Counted from the stretch's first letter, positions 1 through 8,879 are shown. The stretch: 64,000 nt of DNA from Bordetella flabilis (GCF_001676725.1 NZ_CP016172.1:3224001-3288000), one strand, 5' to 3'. Notes: generated from the letters alone by a model not told the origin. Numbers and translations: made by a program.

Positions 1-517
1 TCTCGGTCGCGGCGGCCACCAGGGTCGCGAGCGTGAAGCCCGAAGCGCAGCCCAGCAGCACGAAGTTGACCAGGGTGTACGGGCTGGCCCATTCCTGCAG
101 GAAGCGCAGGCAGGCATAGATCATGGCGGTGCACAGGTACAGCACCGCGGCCCCCAGCACCGCCAACAGTCCAACGACGAGGGAATACGGCAGTGCCAGC
201 CAATGCATGGCGCCATACGCGAACGTCAGGGCGAGGAAGGCCGGCACCGCCAGGCACTCACGCGATAGCCAGGATGTGCGCCACATCGCGATGGCGCGCC
301 AGGCGCGTTCCGGATGGCCCAGGTGAAAGAAGGACGCCAGCAGCCCCAGGGCGCCCAGCACCACGGAAACCGTGGCGCCCGCCACGAAGAAGGACCGCGC
401 CGGCATCGCCAGCAGGCCCGCCGTGGCGGCCGATTGCATGGCCACGAGCGCGATCAACAAGCCTTGCGCCGCGCCACACAGTGTCGTCAGGAACACGACC
501 GAAAACGGAGGCCGCAT
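1..517 (-). CDS. soeC: DmsC/NrfD-type membrane anchor subunit of a molybdoenzyme (partial, C-terminus outside window)
   Basis: About 172 residues are visible, starting at an ATG whose last base is 517 after a strong AAGGAGAT ribosome site; the reading frame runs off the left edge. The protein has several hydrophobic segments and an FHLGHPERAWRA motif near residue 65, which is typical of DmsC-family quinol/quinone-reactive anchors. It follows the ferredoxin and molybdopterin subunits in the same direction, with a 69-base gap, so it should hold the soluble subunits to the inner membrane and exchange electrons with the quinone pool. The soeC symbol depends on the SoeABC reading of the operon; a DMSO- or tetrathionate-reductase-type anchor is the alternative. 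Confidence 0.8.
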   Translation of the reverse strand, partial: MRPPFSVVFLTTLCGAAQGLLIALVAMQSAATAGLLAMPARSFFVAGATVSVVLGALGLLASFFHLGHPERAWRAIAMWRTSWLSRECLAVPAFLALTFAYGAMHWLALPYSLVVGLLAVLGAAVLYLCTAMIYACLRFLQEWASPYTLVNFVLLGCASGFTLATLVAAATE

Positions 518-586
518 CGAATATCTCCTTAAGAGCGGGAACCGGGCGCCATCGGCCCGCGGCCCTGCCCGCTTGCGTTGATCGGA

Positions 587-1330
587 TCAGTGGGCACGGG
601 CGGCGGCAGCCAGGTCAAGTTGGCCGCTGGCCAATTGTGCCTCGAGGTCGGCCGCGGGCGCGGCCTGCGCCGCGGGCCCGCACGAACAGGACGACGAACC
701 GCAGCCCTGCGCTTCGGTCTTGCGGCGCGGCAGATAGTGGTTCGCCGGGCGGGTATCCCATTCCGGCATCAGTGCATAGCCGCCGCGCTCGCGTATGGCC
801 TGCGATACCTCCGAGTCCGGATCGTGGATGTCGCCGAACAGGCGCGCCGAGGTCGGACAGGCCAGCACGCACGCGGGCTTGCGGTCCCGTTCGGGCAGCG
901 CTTCGTTATGGATGCGGTCCTCGCACAAGGTGCACTTGGTCATCTCCTTGCGCTTGGGATCCAACTCGCGCGCGCCATACGGACAGGCCCACGCGCAGTA
1001 GTTGCAGCCGATGCACTTGTCGTAGTCCACCAGCACCAGGCCGTCGGCTTCCCGCTTGTAGCTGGCCCCGGTGGGACACACCGGCACGCAAGGCGGATCC
1101 TCGCAATGCAGGCAGGACTTCGGGAAATGGATGGTGTCGGTCAGCGGAAATTCGCCGGCCTCGTAGGTTTGCACGCGGTTGAAGAAATTGCCGCTCGGAT
1201 CGGCGTCATAGGCGCGCTCGTCGGCCAGGCTGCCAGCCTCGCCCGAGGTATTCCATTCCTTGCAACTGGTCACGCAGGCGTGGCAGCCCACGCACACGTT
1301 CAGGTCGATCACCAATGCCATCTGGGTCAT
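587..1330 (-). CDS. soeB: 4Fe-4S ferredoxin electron-transfer subunit (DmsB/SoeB type)
   Basis: 247 residues. It begins with a CVGCHACVTSC cluster motif at about residues 13-23 and has further Cys quartets including CLHCEDPPCVPVCP, CIGCNYCAWACP and CTLCEDR, the four-cluster pattern of DmsB-like subunits. The C-terminus adds an unusual CGSSSCSC stretch followed by an Ala-rich tail, which is not needed for the four clusters. The gene starts 10 bases after the stop of the molybdopterin subunit and precedes the membrane anchor, so it should pass electrons between Mo cofactor and anchor. There is no export signal; such subunits are either cytoplasmic or co-exported with a Tat-bearing partner, and no Tat signal is present on the large subunit. 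Confidence 0.9.
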   Translation of the reverse strand: MTQMALVIDLNVCVGCHACVTSCKEWNTSGEAGSLADERAYDADPSGNFFNRVQTYEAGEFPLTDTIHFPKSCLHCEDPPCVPVCPTGASYKREADGLVLVDYDKCIGCNYCAWACPYGARELDPKRKEMTKCTLCEDRIHNEALPERDRKPACVLACPTSARLFGDIHDPDSEVSQAIRERGGYALMPEWDTRPANHYLPRRKTEAQGCGSSSCSCGPAAQAAPAADLEAQLASGQLDLAAAARAH

Positions 1331-1340
1331 GTCGGCTTCC

Positions 1341-4262
1341 TTACTTGTTCTTGGCGGCGCCGCGCAGGCGGGCCGCGAAGTCGCCTCGCCCGGCGAAATA
1401 GGTCTGCACCAGCCGGGTCACCACATTGGCCGAGCCCGGCAAGGGCCGCATCGGCGCGAACTGCGGCAGCGAGAAATCGGCGTCGGCCTCGGCGGGGTAG
1501 ATGCGCACCCGCACGTCGTACCAGCCGGCCTGCCCGGTAATCGGATCGGAATTCGACATCCGGCCCGTCATGCCGTCCGTGGCCGGCAGCTCGTCGGTAA
1601 TGACATGGTTCAGCAGGAAGCCGCGCCGCGACTCGTTGGCATCCGGCCCCAGGTTCCAGGCGCCCGCCGCCTTGCCGATGGCATTCCACGTCCACACCGT
1701 GCCGGGCTCCACCGCCTCGCTGTACCGCGCCATGCAGCGCACCTTGCCCCAGGGCGATTCGACGTAGATCCAGCCTCCATCGGCGATGCCCTGCGCCGCT
1801 GCCGTCCCGGGATTGACGAACAGGTAGTTCTCGCCGTGGATCTGCCGCAGCCAGGCGTTCTGCGAGTCCCAGGAGTGGTACATGGCCATGGGCCGCTGCG
1901 TGACCGCGGCCAGGGGATAGGCTTCCTGGTCCGTCACGCCGCGCTCGATGGGCTCGTACCAGAACGGCAAGGGATCGAAGTAGCGCTCGACGCGCGCGCG
2001 CAGGTGGTCCGGCGGCTGGCGCCCGGCCGTCTTGCCCTGCGCGGCCAGGCGGAACTTCTGCATCACATCCGAGTAGAGCTGGATCACGATGGGCGTGCCG
2101 AACTTGCGCATGCCGTTGTCGACCGACCATTTCAGGTAGGGTCCGTTGCAGTTGCGCATGTACTGCATCTCTTCGGGCAATACATAGTGATAGAAGCAGT
2201 TGTTGTCGGCGTACTGCTCCCACTGGCGCGGGTTCGGTTCTCCGACCAGCGCCTTTTCGCCGTCCTTGCCGCGCCATCCGATCAGAAAACCCACGCCGGA
2301 ATCCGGCGTCGTCTGGAAATTGACGATGAAGTCCTCGTACCCCTTGAACTTGGGGGCGCCGTCCGGACGCGTGAACGCGGGGAACTTGAGGCGGCCAGCC
2401 AGCTCGACCAGCACTTCCTGGAAGGGTCGGCAGTCGCCCGTGGGCGGCACCACCGGGACACGCACCGCGTCGACGGGCCCATTGAACTCGGAGATGGGCC
2501 GGTCCAGCATGGACATGGCGTCGTGCCGTTCCAGGTAGGTGGTGTCGGGCAGGATCAGGTCGGCGAAGGCGGTCATCTCCGACTGGAACGCATCGCACAC
2601 CACCAGGAAGGGAATCTTGTACTGGCCGTCCGCGTTCTTGTCCGTCAGCATCTTGCGGACTTCCACCGTATTCATCGAGGAATTCCACGCCATGTTGGCC
2701 ATGAAAATCATCAACGTATCGATGGGATAGGGGTCGCCGCGCCAGGCATTGGTGATCACGCTGTGCATCAGGCCATGCACGGCCAGCGGGTATTCCCAGG
2801 AAAAGGCCTTGTCGATGCGCACCGGCCCGCCCTGGTCGTCGATGAACAGGTCCTCCGGCGCCGCGGGCCAGCCCAGCGGCCCGTTGGGCAAGGGCGTATT
2901 CGGTTGCACGTCCCTGGCATTGTTGGGCGGCTTGGCCGAAGGCGGCACGGCGCGCGGATACGGCGACTTGTGCCGGAACCCGCCCGGGGTATCGATTGTC
3001 CCCAGCAGGCTCATCAAAATGGACAGAGCGCGTATGGTCTGGAAGCCATTGGAATGCGCCGCCAGGCCGCGCATGGCATGGAAGGCGATGGGCGCGCCGC
3101 GCACCGATTCGTGCGTGACACCCCACGCGTCCGTCCAGCGTATCGGCAGTTCGATCTTCTGCTCGCGCGACACCTGGATCAGTTCGCCGGCGATGCGGCG
3201 GATGGTCTGCGCGGGGATGCCGGTAATCCCGGCCGCCCACTCCGGCGTACAGGACGCGACACGCTCGCGCAGCTTGACGAAGGACGGCGCGACGGGCGTG
3301 CCGTCGTCCAGCGCATACTGGCCGTCGAGCGCCGGCTCGGCGCCCGCGGCGTGGTTGACGACCGGCCGGTTGGTACGCTTGTCCCACCACATGCGGTTCT
3401 GCGGGAACAGCGCATTGATTTCCGGGCTGGCGGCGTCGCGCACGAACAGGCCCGATGTCTCGCCCTCCTCGCGCAGGTCTATCAGTTCGCCGGCATTGGT
3501 ATAGCGGGCGACGAACTCGTGGTCGTAGGCGTCCTGCGCGATCAGTTCATGGATCAGCGCCATGAACAGCGCGCCGTCGGTGCCGGGGCGGATGGGCACC
3601 CACTCGTCGGCGATGGCGGCGTAGCCGGTGCGTATCGGATTGATGGCGATGAAGCGTCCGCCGGCGCGCTTGAACTTGGAGATCGCGATTTTCAGCGGAT
3701 TCGAATGATGGTCCTCGGCGGTGCCTATCATCAGGAAGAGCCGCGCGCGGTCCAGGTCAGGGCCGCCGAACTCCCAGAAGGACCCGCCCATCGTGTAGAT
3801 CATGCCGGCGGCCATGTTGGCCGAGCAGAATCCGCCATGCGCGGCATAGTTGGGCGTGCCGAACTGCTTGGCGAACAGCCCCGTCAGCGCCTGCATCTGG
3901 TCGCGCCCGGTGAACAGCGCGAATTTTCGGGGGTCGGTGGCGCGCAGGTGCGCCAGGCGGGTTTCCAGCAAGGACAGCGCCTCGTCCCACGACACCGGCT
4001 CGAATTCCGCGGCGCCGCGCTCGGCCCCCGGCTTGCGCCGCAGCGGCTGGGTCAGCCGCGCGGGCGAATACTGTTTCATGATGCCCGAGGAACCCTTCGC
4101 GCAGATCACGCCCTGGTTCAGCGGATGCTCCGGATTGCCGTCGATATAGCGCACCTCGCCGTCACGCAGATGCACCCGGATGCCGCAGCGGCAGGCGCAC
4201 ATATAGCAGGTCGTGTTCTTGACCTCCAGGTCCTCGCGTTGCGTGCGATGGCCATGCTCCAT
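1341..4262 (-). CDS. soeA: Molybdopterin oxidoreductase catalytic subunit, SoeA-like (candidate sulfite dehydrogenase)
   Basis: 973 residues from the ATG ending at 4262, chosen because AGGGAGAAT precedes it and the upstream extension of the open frame looks non-coding. A 4Fe-4S binding site is visible at Cys19, Cys22, Cys26 and Cys54. The body carries the motifs of the DMSO-reductase superfamily binding two molybdopterin guanine dinucleotides. No twin-arginine signal is present, so the enzyme should be cytoplasmic. A cytoplasmic A-B-C complex with a DmsC anchor, a subunit near 970 residues and a four-cluster B subunit fits SoeABC sulfite dehydrogenase; other DMSO-reductase-type enzymes (thiosulfate/polysulfide, formate-like) cannot be excluded. 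The TauD-like and thiol-dioxygenase-like genes near 35-38 kb could produce sulfite, which is suggestive only. Confidence 0.85.
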   Translation of the reverse strand: MEHGHRTQREDLEVKNTTCYMCACRCGIRVHLRDGEVRYIDGNPEHPLNQGVICAKGSSGIMKQYSPARLTQPLRRKPGAERGAAEFEPVSWDEALSLLETRLAHLRATDPRKFALFTGRDQMQALTGLFAKQFGTPNYAAHGGFCSANMAAGMIYTMGGSFWEFGGPDLDRARLFLMIGTAEDHHSNPLKIAISKFKRAGGRFIAINPIRTGYAAIADEWVPIRPGTDGALFMALIHELIAQDAYDHEFVARYTNAGELIDLREEGETSGLFVRDAASPEINALFPQNRMWWDKRTNRPVVNHAAGAEPALDGQYALDDGTPVAPSFVKLRERVASCTPEWAAGITGIPAQTIRRIAGELIQVSREQKIELPIRWTDAWGVTHESVRGAPIAFHAMRGLAAHSNGFQTIRALSILMSLLGTIDTPGGFRHKSPYPRAVPPSAKPPNNARDVQPNTPLPNGPLGWPAAPEDLFIDDQGGPVRIDKAFSWEYPLAVHGLMHSVITNAWRGDPYPIDTLMIFMANMAWNSSMNTVEVRKMLTDKNADGQYKIPFLVVCDAFQSEMTAFADLILPDTTYLERHDAMSMLDRPISEFNGPVDAVRVPVVPPTGDCRPFQEVLVELAGRLKFPAFTRPDGAPKFKGYEDFIVNFQTTPDSGVGFLIGWRGKDGEKALVGEPNPRQWEQYADNNCFYHYVLPEEMQYMRNCNGPYLKWSVDNGMRKFGTPIVIQLYSDVMQKFRLAAQGKTAGRQPPDHLRARVERYFDPLPFWYEPIERGVTDQEAYPLAAVTQRPMAMYHSWDSQNAWLRQIHGENYLFVNPGTAAAQGIADGGWIYVESPWGKVRCMARYSEAVEPGTVWTWNAIGKAAGAWNLGPDANESRRGFLLNHVITDELPATDGMTGRMSNSDPITGQAGWYDVRVRIYPAEADADFSLPQFAPMRPLPGSANVVTRLVQTYFAGRGDFAARLRGAAKNK

Positions 4263-4499
4263 GCGAATTCTCCCTGCGATGCCTCGCGCCCTGGGCGGAA
4301 TGCCCCGGTGCTCCGCTGATATGCCGTCGGATCGGGGACCGATCATACGGAGATGGGGCGAGAGACGGAAATCGTCATTTCGCATTTTAGTTATAAGCAA
4401 ATCCGATAAAGTAATTTACGGATCCGCCTGAGAGAGATATAGCCTCGGCCGCCGTTACCTCGCCATGAATCGACTTCGGGAACTGCTCCAGCCGCTGGC
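4263..4499. promoter_or_regulatory. Intergenic AT-richer region upstream of the soeA-like operon
   Basis: A stretch around 4378-4420 is clearly AT-richer than its surroundings and should hold the minus-strand promoter of the molybdoenzyme operon. I could not fix a convincing -35/-10 pair: hexamers resembling TAAAAT occur but with poor spacing. A 12-codon open frame (ATG at 4465) ends by overlapping the ATG at 4500 in an ATGA junction. Confidence 0.4.
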
Positions 4500-4643
4500 A
4501 TGAAGACCGCATTGGAACGTGTTCTTGCCAAATGGAAGGAGCACGTCAAGCATGCCGGCGTGCGCGTTACGGACACCGACGCCCTGGCCAACCAGATCGA
4601 TCGCCCCTTCCTGATGGATCGGCGGAAAGCCTACATGCGCTGA
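4500..4643 (+). CDS. Possible small protein, 47 residues, unknown function
   Basis: An ATG at 4500 opens a 47-codon frame ending in TGA at 4643. The product is charged and amphipathic (MKTALERVLAKWKEHVKHAG at the start, ending FLMDRRKAYMR) and looks more like a real protein than the Arg/Pro/Ala-rich shadow frames around it. It is preceded by a 12-codon frame (4465-4503) whose stop overlaps its start as ATGA, which suggests translational coupling. The ribosome site is weak. No family is recognised, there is no signal peptide or membrane segment, and it stands alone between two minus-strand genes. It may be a genuine small gene or chance. Confidence 0.4.
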   Translation: MKTALERVLAKWKEHVKHAGVRVTDTDALANQIDRPFLMDRRKAYMR

Positions 4644-4693
4644 GGTGCCATCCATGGATGGCGCCGCGCGATACGGGCGGGCGCGCACAAGTC

Positions 4694-5554
4694 CTAGCCG
4701 ATAAAGGCCTGCGCAGCGCTGCGCATCGGGTACGTGAACAGGAAGAAATGCAGCGCGTTCAGGCCGAAATGGGCCAGCATGGCGGCGTACAGGCCGCCAT
4801 GGCGGTAAGCCAGGCCGTAGCCCACGCCCGCCACACCCGCCACCACCATCCACTGCCAGCCTCCGGCCAGGTGCGCCACGCCGAAGAGGGCCGCGGCGCC
4901 GAACAGCGCCAGCAGGGGCCCATGGCGACGGCCTTGCAGCAGGCGCTCCAGGCCGCCCTGCACATATCCGCGGAACAGGGCCTCCTCCGCGAAGGTGACC
5001 AGAAGCAGGTTGTTCAGCAGCCACAGGCCGGCGTCCGCGGGCCATTTGGGCGCCCACCCCACCATGCCCAGGGCGCTGACCAGCGCCAGGCATACGACGC
5101 TGGTGCCGACACAGCCGGCAGCGCCGGCGCGCAGCGCCGTCCACGGCCCATGGCGCGGATGCACCCAAGGCAAGGCCAGCAGCAGCCAGAAGCCCGCCAA
5201 AGGCTTGTCCCAGTTGAGGTACATGGTGAAGGGCACGGCGTCAGGCGTCAGCCGCACCGGGCCGATGACGCGCGGATTGTGAAAGCCCGGCATCCAGTGC
5301 AGGCTCAGGCCCAGGGCCAGGGCGATGAACAGGGCATGGCCCGCCACGCGCAGCCATGCCGGCCGGGGCGCCGCCACGGCCCAGGCGGCCAGCAGCAGCA
5401 AGCCGAGCGCGATGGCCGCGGCGGGCCCGATCTGGCCCGCGAAGGCGGCGCTGGCCAGTGCAAGGACAAGCAGGCCCAGACCCAGGCGGCGCAAGGCCGG
5501 CATCGATACGGCGGGCGCGGCCAGGAACATTGCGATCCACGGCAAGACGGTCAT
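4694..5554 (-). CDS. CPBP-family intramembrane glutamic endopeptidase (Abi/CAAX-like)
   Basis: 286 residues, almost entirely hydrophobic helices. The family signature EExxxR is present as Glu190-Glu191-x3-Arg195 (AEEALFRGY), followed by a conserved His in FGVAHLAGG near residue 227, which together form the membrane-embedded active site. The start ATG (5554) follows a GGAGTCC ribosome site. In bacteria such proteases process prenylated or membrane substrates, and some relate to bacteriocin immunity; nothing in the neighbourhood identifies a substrate. It is separated from both neighbours and is probably a single-gene unit. Confidence 0.85.
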   Translation of the reverse strand: MTVLPWIAMFLAAPAVSMPALRRLGLGLLVLALASAAFAGQIGPAAAIALGLLLLAAWAVAAPRPAWLRVAGHALFIALALGLSLHWMPGFHNPRVIGPVRLTPDAVPFTMYLNWDKPLAGFWLLLALPWVHPRHGPWTALRAGAAGCVGTSVVCLALVSALGMVGWAPKWPADAGLWLLNNLLLVTFAEEALFRGYVQGGLERLLQGRRHGPLLALFGAAALFGVAHLAGGWQWMVVAGVAGVGYGLAYRHGGLYAAMLAHFGLNALHFFLFTYPMRSAAQAFIG

Positions 5555-5713
5555 GCGGACTCCAGCGGCAAGGACCAGGAGAAACGGACCGCCGCATCTT
5601 AGCCGGCGCGACGCCGGCTGGGGGATGGCCGCCGGCGCGGGGCGTACGCGGACCTTGATACCGCCTCGGTGCCAGGGAGGGCTGCGTCGGAGAGGTCGGG
5701 GCGCTCGCGGGGC

Positions 5714-5734
5714 GGCCTGGCTGTTTTCCAGGCC
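5714..5734 (-). terminator. Hairpin just downstream of the TRAP large permease gene
   Basis: Perfect 7-base arms (GGCCTGG and CCAGGCC) enclose a 7-base loop, starting 7 bases after the stop of the TRAP permease gene. No U-tract follows on the minus strand, so it may act as an RNA 3-prime-end stabiliser or a Rho-assisted stop rather than a classic intrinsic terminator. Confidence 0.4.
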
Positions 5735-5740
5735 CTCCCC

Positions 5741-7408
5741 TTACTTGAAGTCGGCCCCGGGGTCGCCCGCCCCGCCGCCGTAGACGCTATCCCCGTAGCC
5801 GCCCTGCACATCGATCTTGACGGTGTTCGGATCGACCTGCGACAAATCGCCCTTGTAGTGCATGACCATGCCGGGGAACAGCATGACGGCGGCCACCATG
5901 ATCAGCTGGATGATGATGAACGGCACCGAACCCCAGTAGATCTGCCCGGTGGTCACCGGCGCGATGGTGCGCCCCGTGACCTTGTCGCGGTACGCGTCCT
6001 TGGGCGCGACCGAGCGCAGGTAGAACAGCGCGAAACCGAACGGCGGATGCATGAAGGACGTCTGCATGTTCACCGCCAGGATCACGCCGAACCAGATCAG
6101 GTCGATGCCCATCTTGTCGGCCACCGGCCCGAGCAGCGGCACGATGATGAAGGCCAGCTCGAAGAAGTCCAGGAAGAACGCCAGCACGAAGGTCAGCACG
6201 CTGACCACGATCAGGAAACCCCACTCCCCGCCCGGCAGCCCGGTCAGCAGGTGCTCGACCCACAGATCGCCGCTGACCCCGCGAAAGGTCAGGCCGAACA
6301 CGGTCGAACCCACCAGGATGAACACCACGAAGCACGACAGCTTGGTCGTGGTGTCCATGGCCTGCTTGAGCAGGTTCAGTGTCAGCCGGCGCCGGATCAG
6401 CGCCATCGCGATGGCCCCCACCGCCCCCATCGCCCCGCCCTCGGTGGGCGTGGCCACGCCGATGAAGATCGTGCCCAGCACCAGGAAAATCAGGAACAGC
6501 GGCGGAATCATCACGAAGGTGACCCGCTCGGCCAGCGCCGACAGCAGCCCCAGGCGCAGCACCTTGTTGGCCCCGGCCACCACGAAGGCCGTCAGCCCCC
6601 ACAGCAGCAGGCTGACCACGATGCGCTCGTCGGCCGGCGCCGTGTCGTTCTCCAGCGCCTGCCCCGCGAAATACGCCACCGCCACCGAGATCGCCATCAG
6701 CACCAGCAGCGAACGGCCGCCGCGCGTGCCGTTGTCCTCGCGAAACCGCCGCGCCTCCTCGGGCAGCGCCGGCGCCGAGGCCGGCTTGATCACGCACATC
6801 ACCGCCACGTACAGGACATACAGCCCGGCCAGCACGAAGCCCGGCACCATGGCCGCGCGGTACATGTCGCCGATCGAGCGCCCCAGCTGGTCGGCCAGGA
6901 TGATCAGCACCAGCGAGGGCGGGATGATCTGCGACAAGGTGCCCGAGGCGGCGATGACCCCGCTGGCCAGGCGCCGGTCATAGCCGTAGCGCAGCATGAT
7001 CGGCAGCGAGATCAGGCCCATGGAGATCACCGAGGCCGACACCACGCCGGTGGTGGCCGCCAGCATCGCGCCCACGAACACCACCGCGAAGGCCAGCCCG
7101 CCGCGCACCGTGCCGAACAGTTGCCCGATCGTCTCCAGCAAATCCTCGGCCATGCCCGATCTTTCGAGCACCAGCCCCATCAGCGTGAAAAACGGCACCG
7201 CCAGCAGCGTGTCGTTCGAAATAATGCCGAATATCCGTTGCGGCAGCGCCTGGAACAGCGCCGGGGTCAGCAAGCCCAGTTCGATGCCCACCAGCCCGAA
7301 CAGGATGCCGATGGCCGCCAGCGCGAACGCCACCGGAAACCCCACCAGCAGAAACACCACCAGCGTGGCGAACATGATCGGCGCCAGATTGGCGATAAAG
7401 AATTCCAT
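5741..7408 (-). CDS. TRAP transporter large permease, long FcbT3/TakM-type
   Basis: 555 residues from the ATG ending at 7408; the stop of the small permease and this ATG are separated by one base (TGAGATG), so translation is coupled. The protein has about a dozen membrane helices and the DctM motifs (ATTGVVSASVISMGLISLP, IIPPSLVLIILADQ). At more than 550 residues it exceeds the usual 430 of DctM and matches the long class found with mannitol/chloroaromatic-type (FcbT/Tak) receptors. No receptor gene is adjacent; the Tat-exported receptor at 15307-16410 is of the matching class. Expected role: Na+-driven uptake of an organic acid. Confidence 0.9.
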   Translation of the reverse strand: MEFFIANLAPIMFATLVVFLLVGFPVAFALAAIGILFGLVGIELGLLTPALFQALPQRIFGIISNDTLLAVPFFTLMGLVLERSGMAEDLLETIGQLFGTVRGGLAFAVVFVGAMLAATTGVVSASVISMGLISLPIMLRYGYDRRLASGVIAASGTLSQIIPPSLVLIILADQLGRSIGDMYRAAMVPGFVLAGLYVLYVAVMCVIKPASAPALPEEARRFREDNGTRGGRSLLVLMAISVAVAYFAGQALENDTAPADERIVVSLLLWGLTAFVVAGANKVLRLGLLSALAERVTFVMIPPLFLIFLVLGTIFIGVATPTEGGAMGAVGAIAMALIRRRLTLNLLKQAMDTTTKLSCFVVFILVGSTVFGLTFRGVSGDLWVEHLLTGLPGGEWGFLIVVSVLTFVLAFFLDFFELAFIIVPLLGPVADKMGIDLIWFGVILAVNMQTSFMHPPFGFALFYLRSVAPKDAYRDKVTGRTIAPVTTGQIYWGSVPFIIIQLIMVAAVMLFPGMVMHYKGDLSQVDPNTVKIDVQGGYGDSVYGGGAGDPGADFK

Positions 7409-7409
7409 C

Positions 7410-8027
7410 TCAGCGCTCCCCCTGCCCCAGCTGCGCGGCCTCGCGGACCCGCGCTTCGCGTGCGATCTCCTCGGCCAGCTCCTCCTCGGCCGACTTGGCC
7501 GATTCACGGCGCAGGGGGTCCTCGCATTGTCCGCGCAAATACCCCACGCACTTGATCAGGTGCGAAATCCCCGCCAGCACCAGCAGCGTGAAACCCACCG
7601 GAATCAGCAGCTTGACCGGCCAGCGCACCAGCCCGCCCGAGTTCGACGACTGCTCGTCGGTGACCCACGACTCCGTGAACATCGGCCAGGACAGCACCAG
7701 GATCAGCAGGCACGCCGGCAGCAGGAAAAACACCACCCCGAAAATCTCGATCCAGATCTGCTTGCGCCGCGGCAGCCGCGAGGACAGGATGTCCACCCGC
7801 ACATGTTCGTTCTTGAGCAGCGTATAGCCCGAGGCCAGCAGGAACATGGCGCCGAACATATACCACTGCAATTCCAGCCACGCGTTCGAGCTCGTATGCA
7901 GCACCTTGCGCACCACCGCATTGCCGGCGCTTACCAGCACCACCAGCAGTGTCACCCAGGTCACCGCGCGGCCCACGCGCAGGTTTATCGCGTCGATGAC
8001 GCGTGATAAGGCGATGAGATATCGCAC
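7410..8027 (-). CDS. TRAP transporter small permease (DctQ, FcbT2-type)
   Basis: 205 residues with four predicted membrane helices and the DctQ core (NAWLELQWYMFGAMFLL, followed by HVRVDILSSRLPRR). The start is GTG at 8025-8027, supported by a GGGGAAA ribosome site three bases upstream. The gene is coupled to the large permease. A region with a perfect palindrome lies just upstream (8056-8065), so this pair may have its own promoter even though it is collinear with the ABC and hydroxylase genes further upstream. Confidence 0.9.
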   Translation of the reverse strand: MRYLIALSRVIDAINLRVGRAVTWVTLLVVLVSAGNAVVRKVLHTSSNAWLELQWYMFGAMFLLASGYTLLKNEHVRVDILSSRLPRRKQIWIEIFGVVFFLLPACLLILVLSWPMFTESWVTDEQSSNSGGLVRWPVKLLIPVGFTLLVLAGISHLIKCVGYLRGQCEDPLRRESAKSAEEELAEEIAREARVREAAQLGQGER

Positions 8028-8055
8028 TGCTTTCCCCTTGCTTTGATTTATTTAT

Positions 8056-8090
8056 GACATATGTCCATGGTGCGACCGCATATGCCATGG
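8056..8090. promoter_or_regulatory. Palindrome and paired repeat upstream of TRAP permease genes
   Basis: A perfect 10-base palindrome GACATATGTC (8056-8065) lies within the first copy of a near-direct repeat: CATATGTCCATGG (8058-8070) and CATATGCCATGG (8079-8090). The 78-base gap between the ABC permease and the TRAP genes is AT-richer than the genes. This looks like an operator for an unidentified regulator; it does not match the MarR boxes found elsewhere in the window. Confidence 0.4.
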
Positions 8091-8105
8091 CGTGCCCGTC
8101 GGGCG

Positions 8106-8879
8106 TCAAGGCCCCTCGCGCGCCTGCCGCCATGGCGTGGCCTTGCGTTCCATCCAGGCCACCGCGCCGAATAGCGCCAGGCCGATCAGCGCCAGCACGA
8201 ATAGCGCGGCGAACACCCTGACGGTGTCGAAGGTCCCTTGGGCGGTCATGATGACGTAACCCAGGCCGCTTTGGGAGGAAACGAACTCGCCCACGATCGC
8301 CCCGACGAGGGCCAGCGAAATCGCCACCTTCATACCGGCCAGGATGGAAGGCAACGCGCACGGCAGCCTGACCTTGAAGAAAAAGTCTCGCCGCCTGCCC
8401 TTGAGCACGCGGCCCAGGTCCAGCACGTCCTGTGGCACGGATCGCAATCCGTGCACCGTATCGACGATGATGGCGAATACCGCGATAAGGAAAGCGATGG
8501 CGATCTTCGGTTCGGCGCCGGTTCCCAGCCAGATGACGAACAGCGGCGCCACGGCGACCTTGGGCACGCTGTTCAGCGCGACGATCAAGGGATACAGCAC
8601 GCTTTCGAACCACCGCGATCCGACCAGCAGGACGGCAATGGCCACGCCGCCCGCGACCGACAGGGCAAACCCGGCCAGCGTGGTCATCAGCGTATAGGCG
8701 GCCTGGCCCGCATACCAGCCGGCATCGCCGGCCAGCTCCACCGCCACCTGCGACGGCAGCGGCAGCATGATGGGCTTGACGTGCAACGCCCGCCCCAATA
8801 GCTCCCACAGCGCCAGGAACAGCACGACGGAGCCGATCCCGGCAAGGCCATGCATGGCGGAGCGCCCTGGACGGATCAT
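8106..8879 (-). CDS. ABC transporter permease, nitrate/sulfonate/taurine (SsuC/TauC) type
   Basis: 257 residues with about six membrane helices and the EAA-loop region typical of these permeases (VPQDVLDLGRVLKGRRRDFF followed by LPCALPSILAGMK). Its ATG overlaps the stop of the ATP-binding gene in an ATGA junction. With the ATPase and the NMT1-like receptor upstream it forms a complete importer, read from 10683 to 8106. Because it is collinear with the molybdenum hydroxylase genes, it is a candidate importer for the substrate of the catabolic cluster, but the substrate cannot be read from the sequence. Confidence 0.9.
   Translation of the reverse strand: MIRPGRSAMHGLAGIGSVVLFLALWELLGRALHVKPIMLPLPSQVAVELAGDAGWYAGQAAYTLMTTLAGFALSVAGGVAIAVLLVGSRWFESVLYPLIVALNSVPKVAVAPLFVIWLGTGAEPKIAIAFLIAVFAIIVDTVHGLRSVPQDVLDLGRVLKGRRRDFFFKVRLPCALPSILAGMKVAISLALVGAIVGEFVSSQSGLGYVIMTAQGTFDTVRVFAALFVLALIGLALFGAVAWMERKATPWRQAREGP

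Noticed and set aside
1260..4319. Very long open frame on the plus strand opposite the molybdoenzyme genes
   Set aside because: Composition is rich in Arg, His, Gly and Val with no domain; it is the GC-skewed shadow of the real minus-strand genes, which carry full motifs and ribosome sites.
4420..4445. CTGAGAGAG sequence resembling the TPP riboswitch core
   Set aside because: The rest of the conserved thi-box (GGGGTGCCC part and closing helices) is not present, and the downstream gene has no thiamine link.
5669..7555. Long Gln/His/Arg-rich plus-strand frame
   Set aside because: It mirrors the TRAP permease gene on the other strand; such His/Gln-rich translations are typical antisense artefacts of membrane-protein genes.
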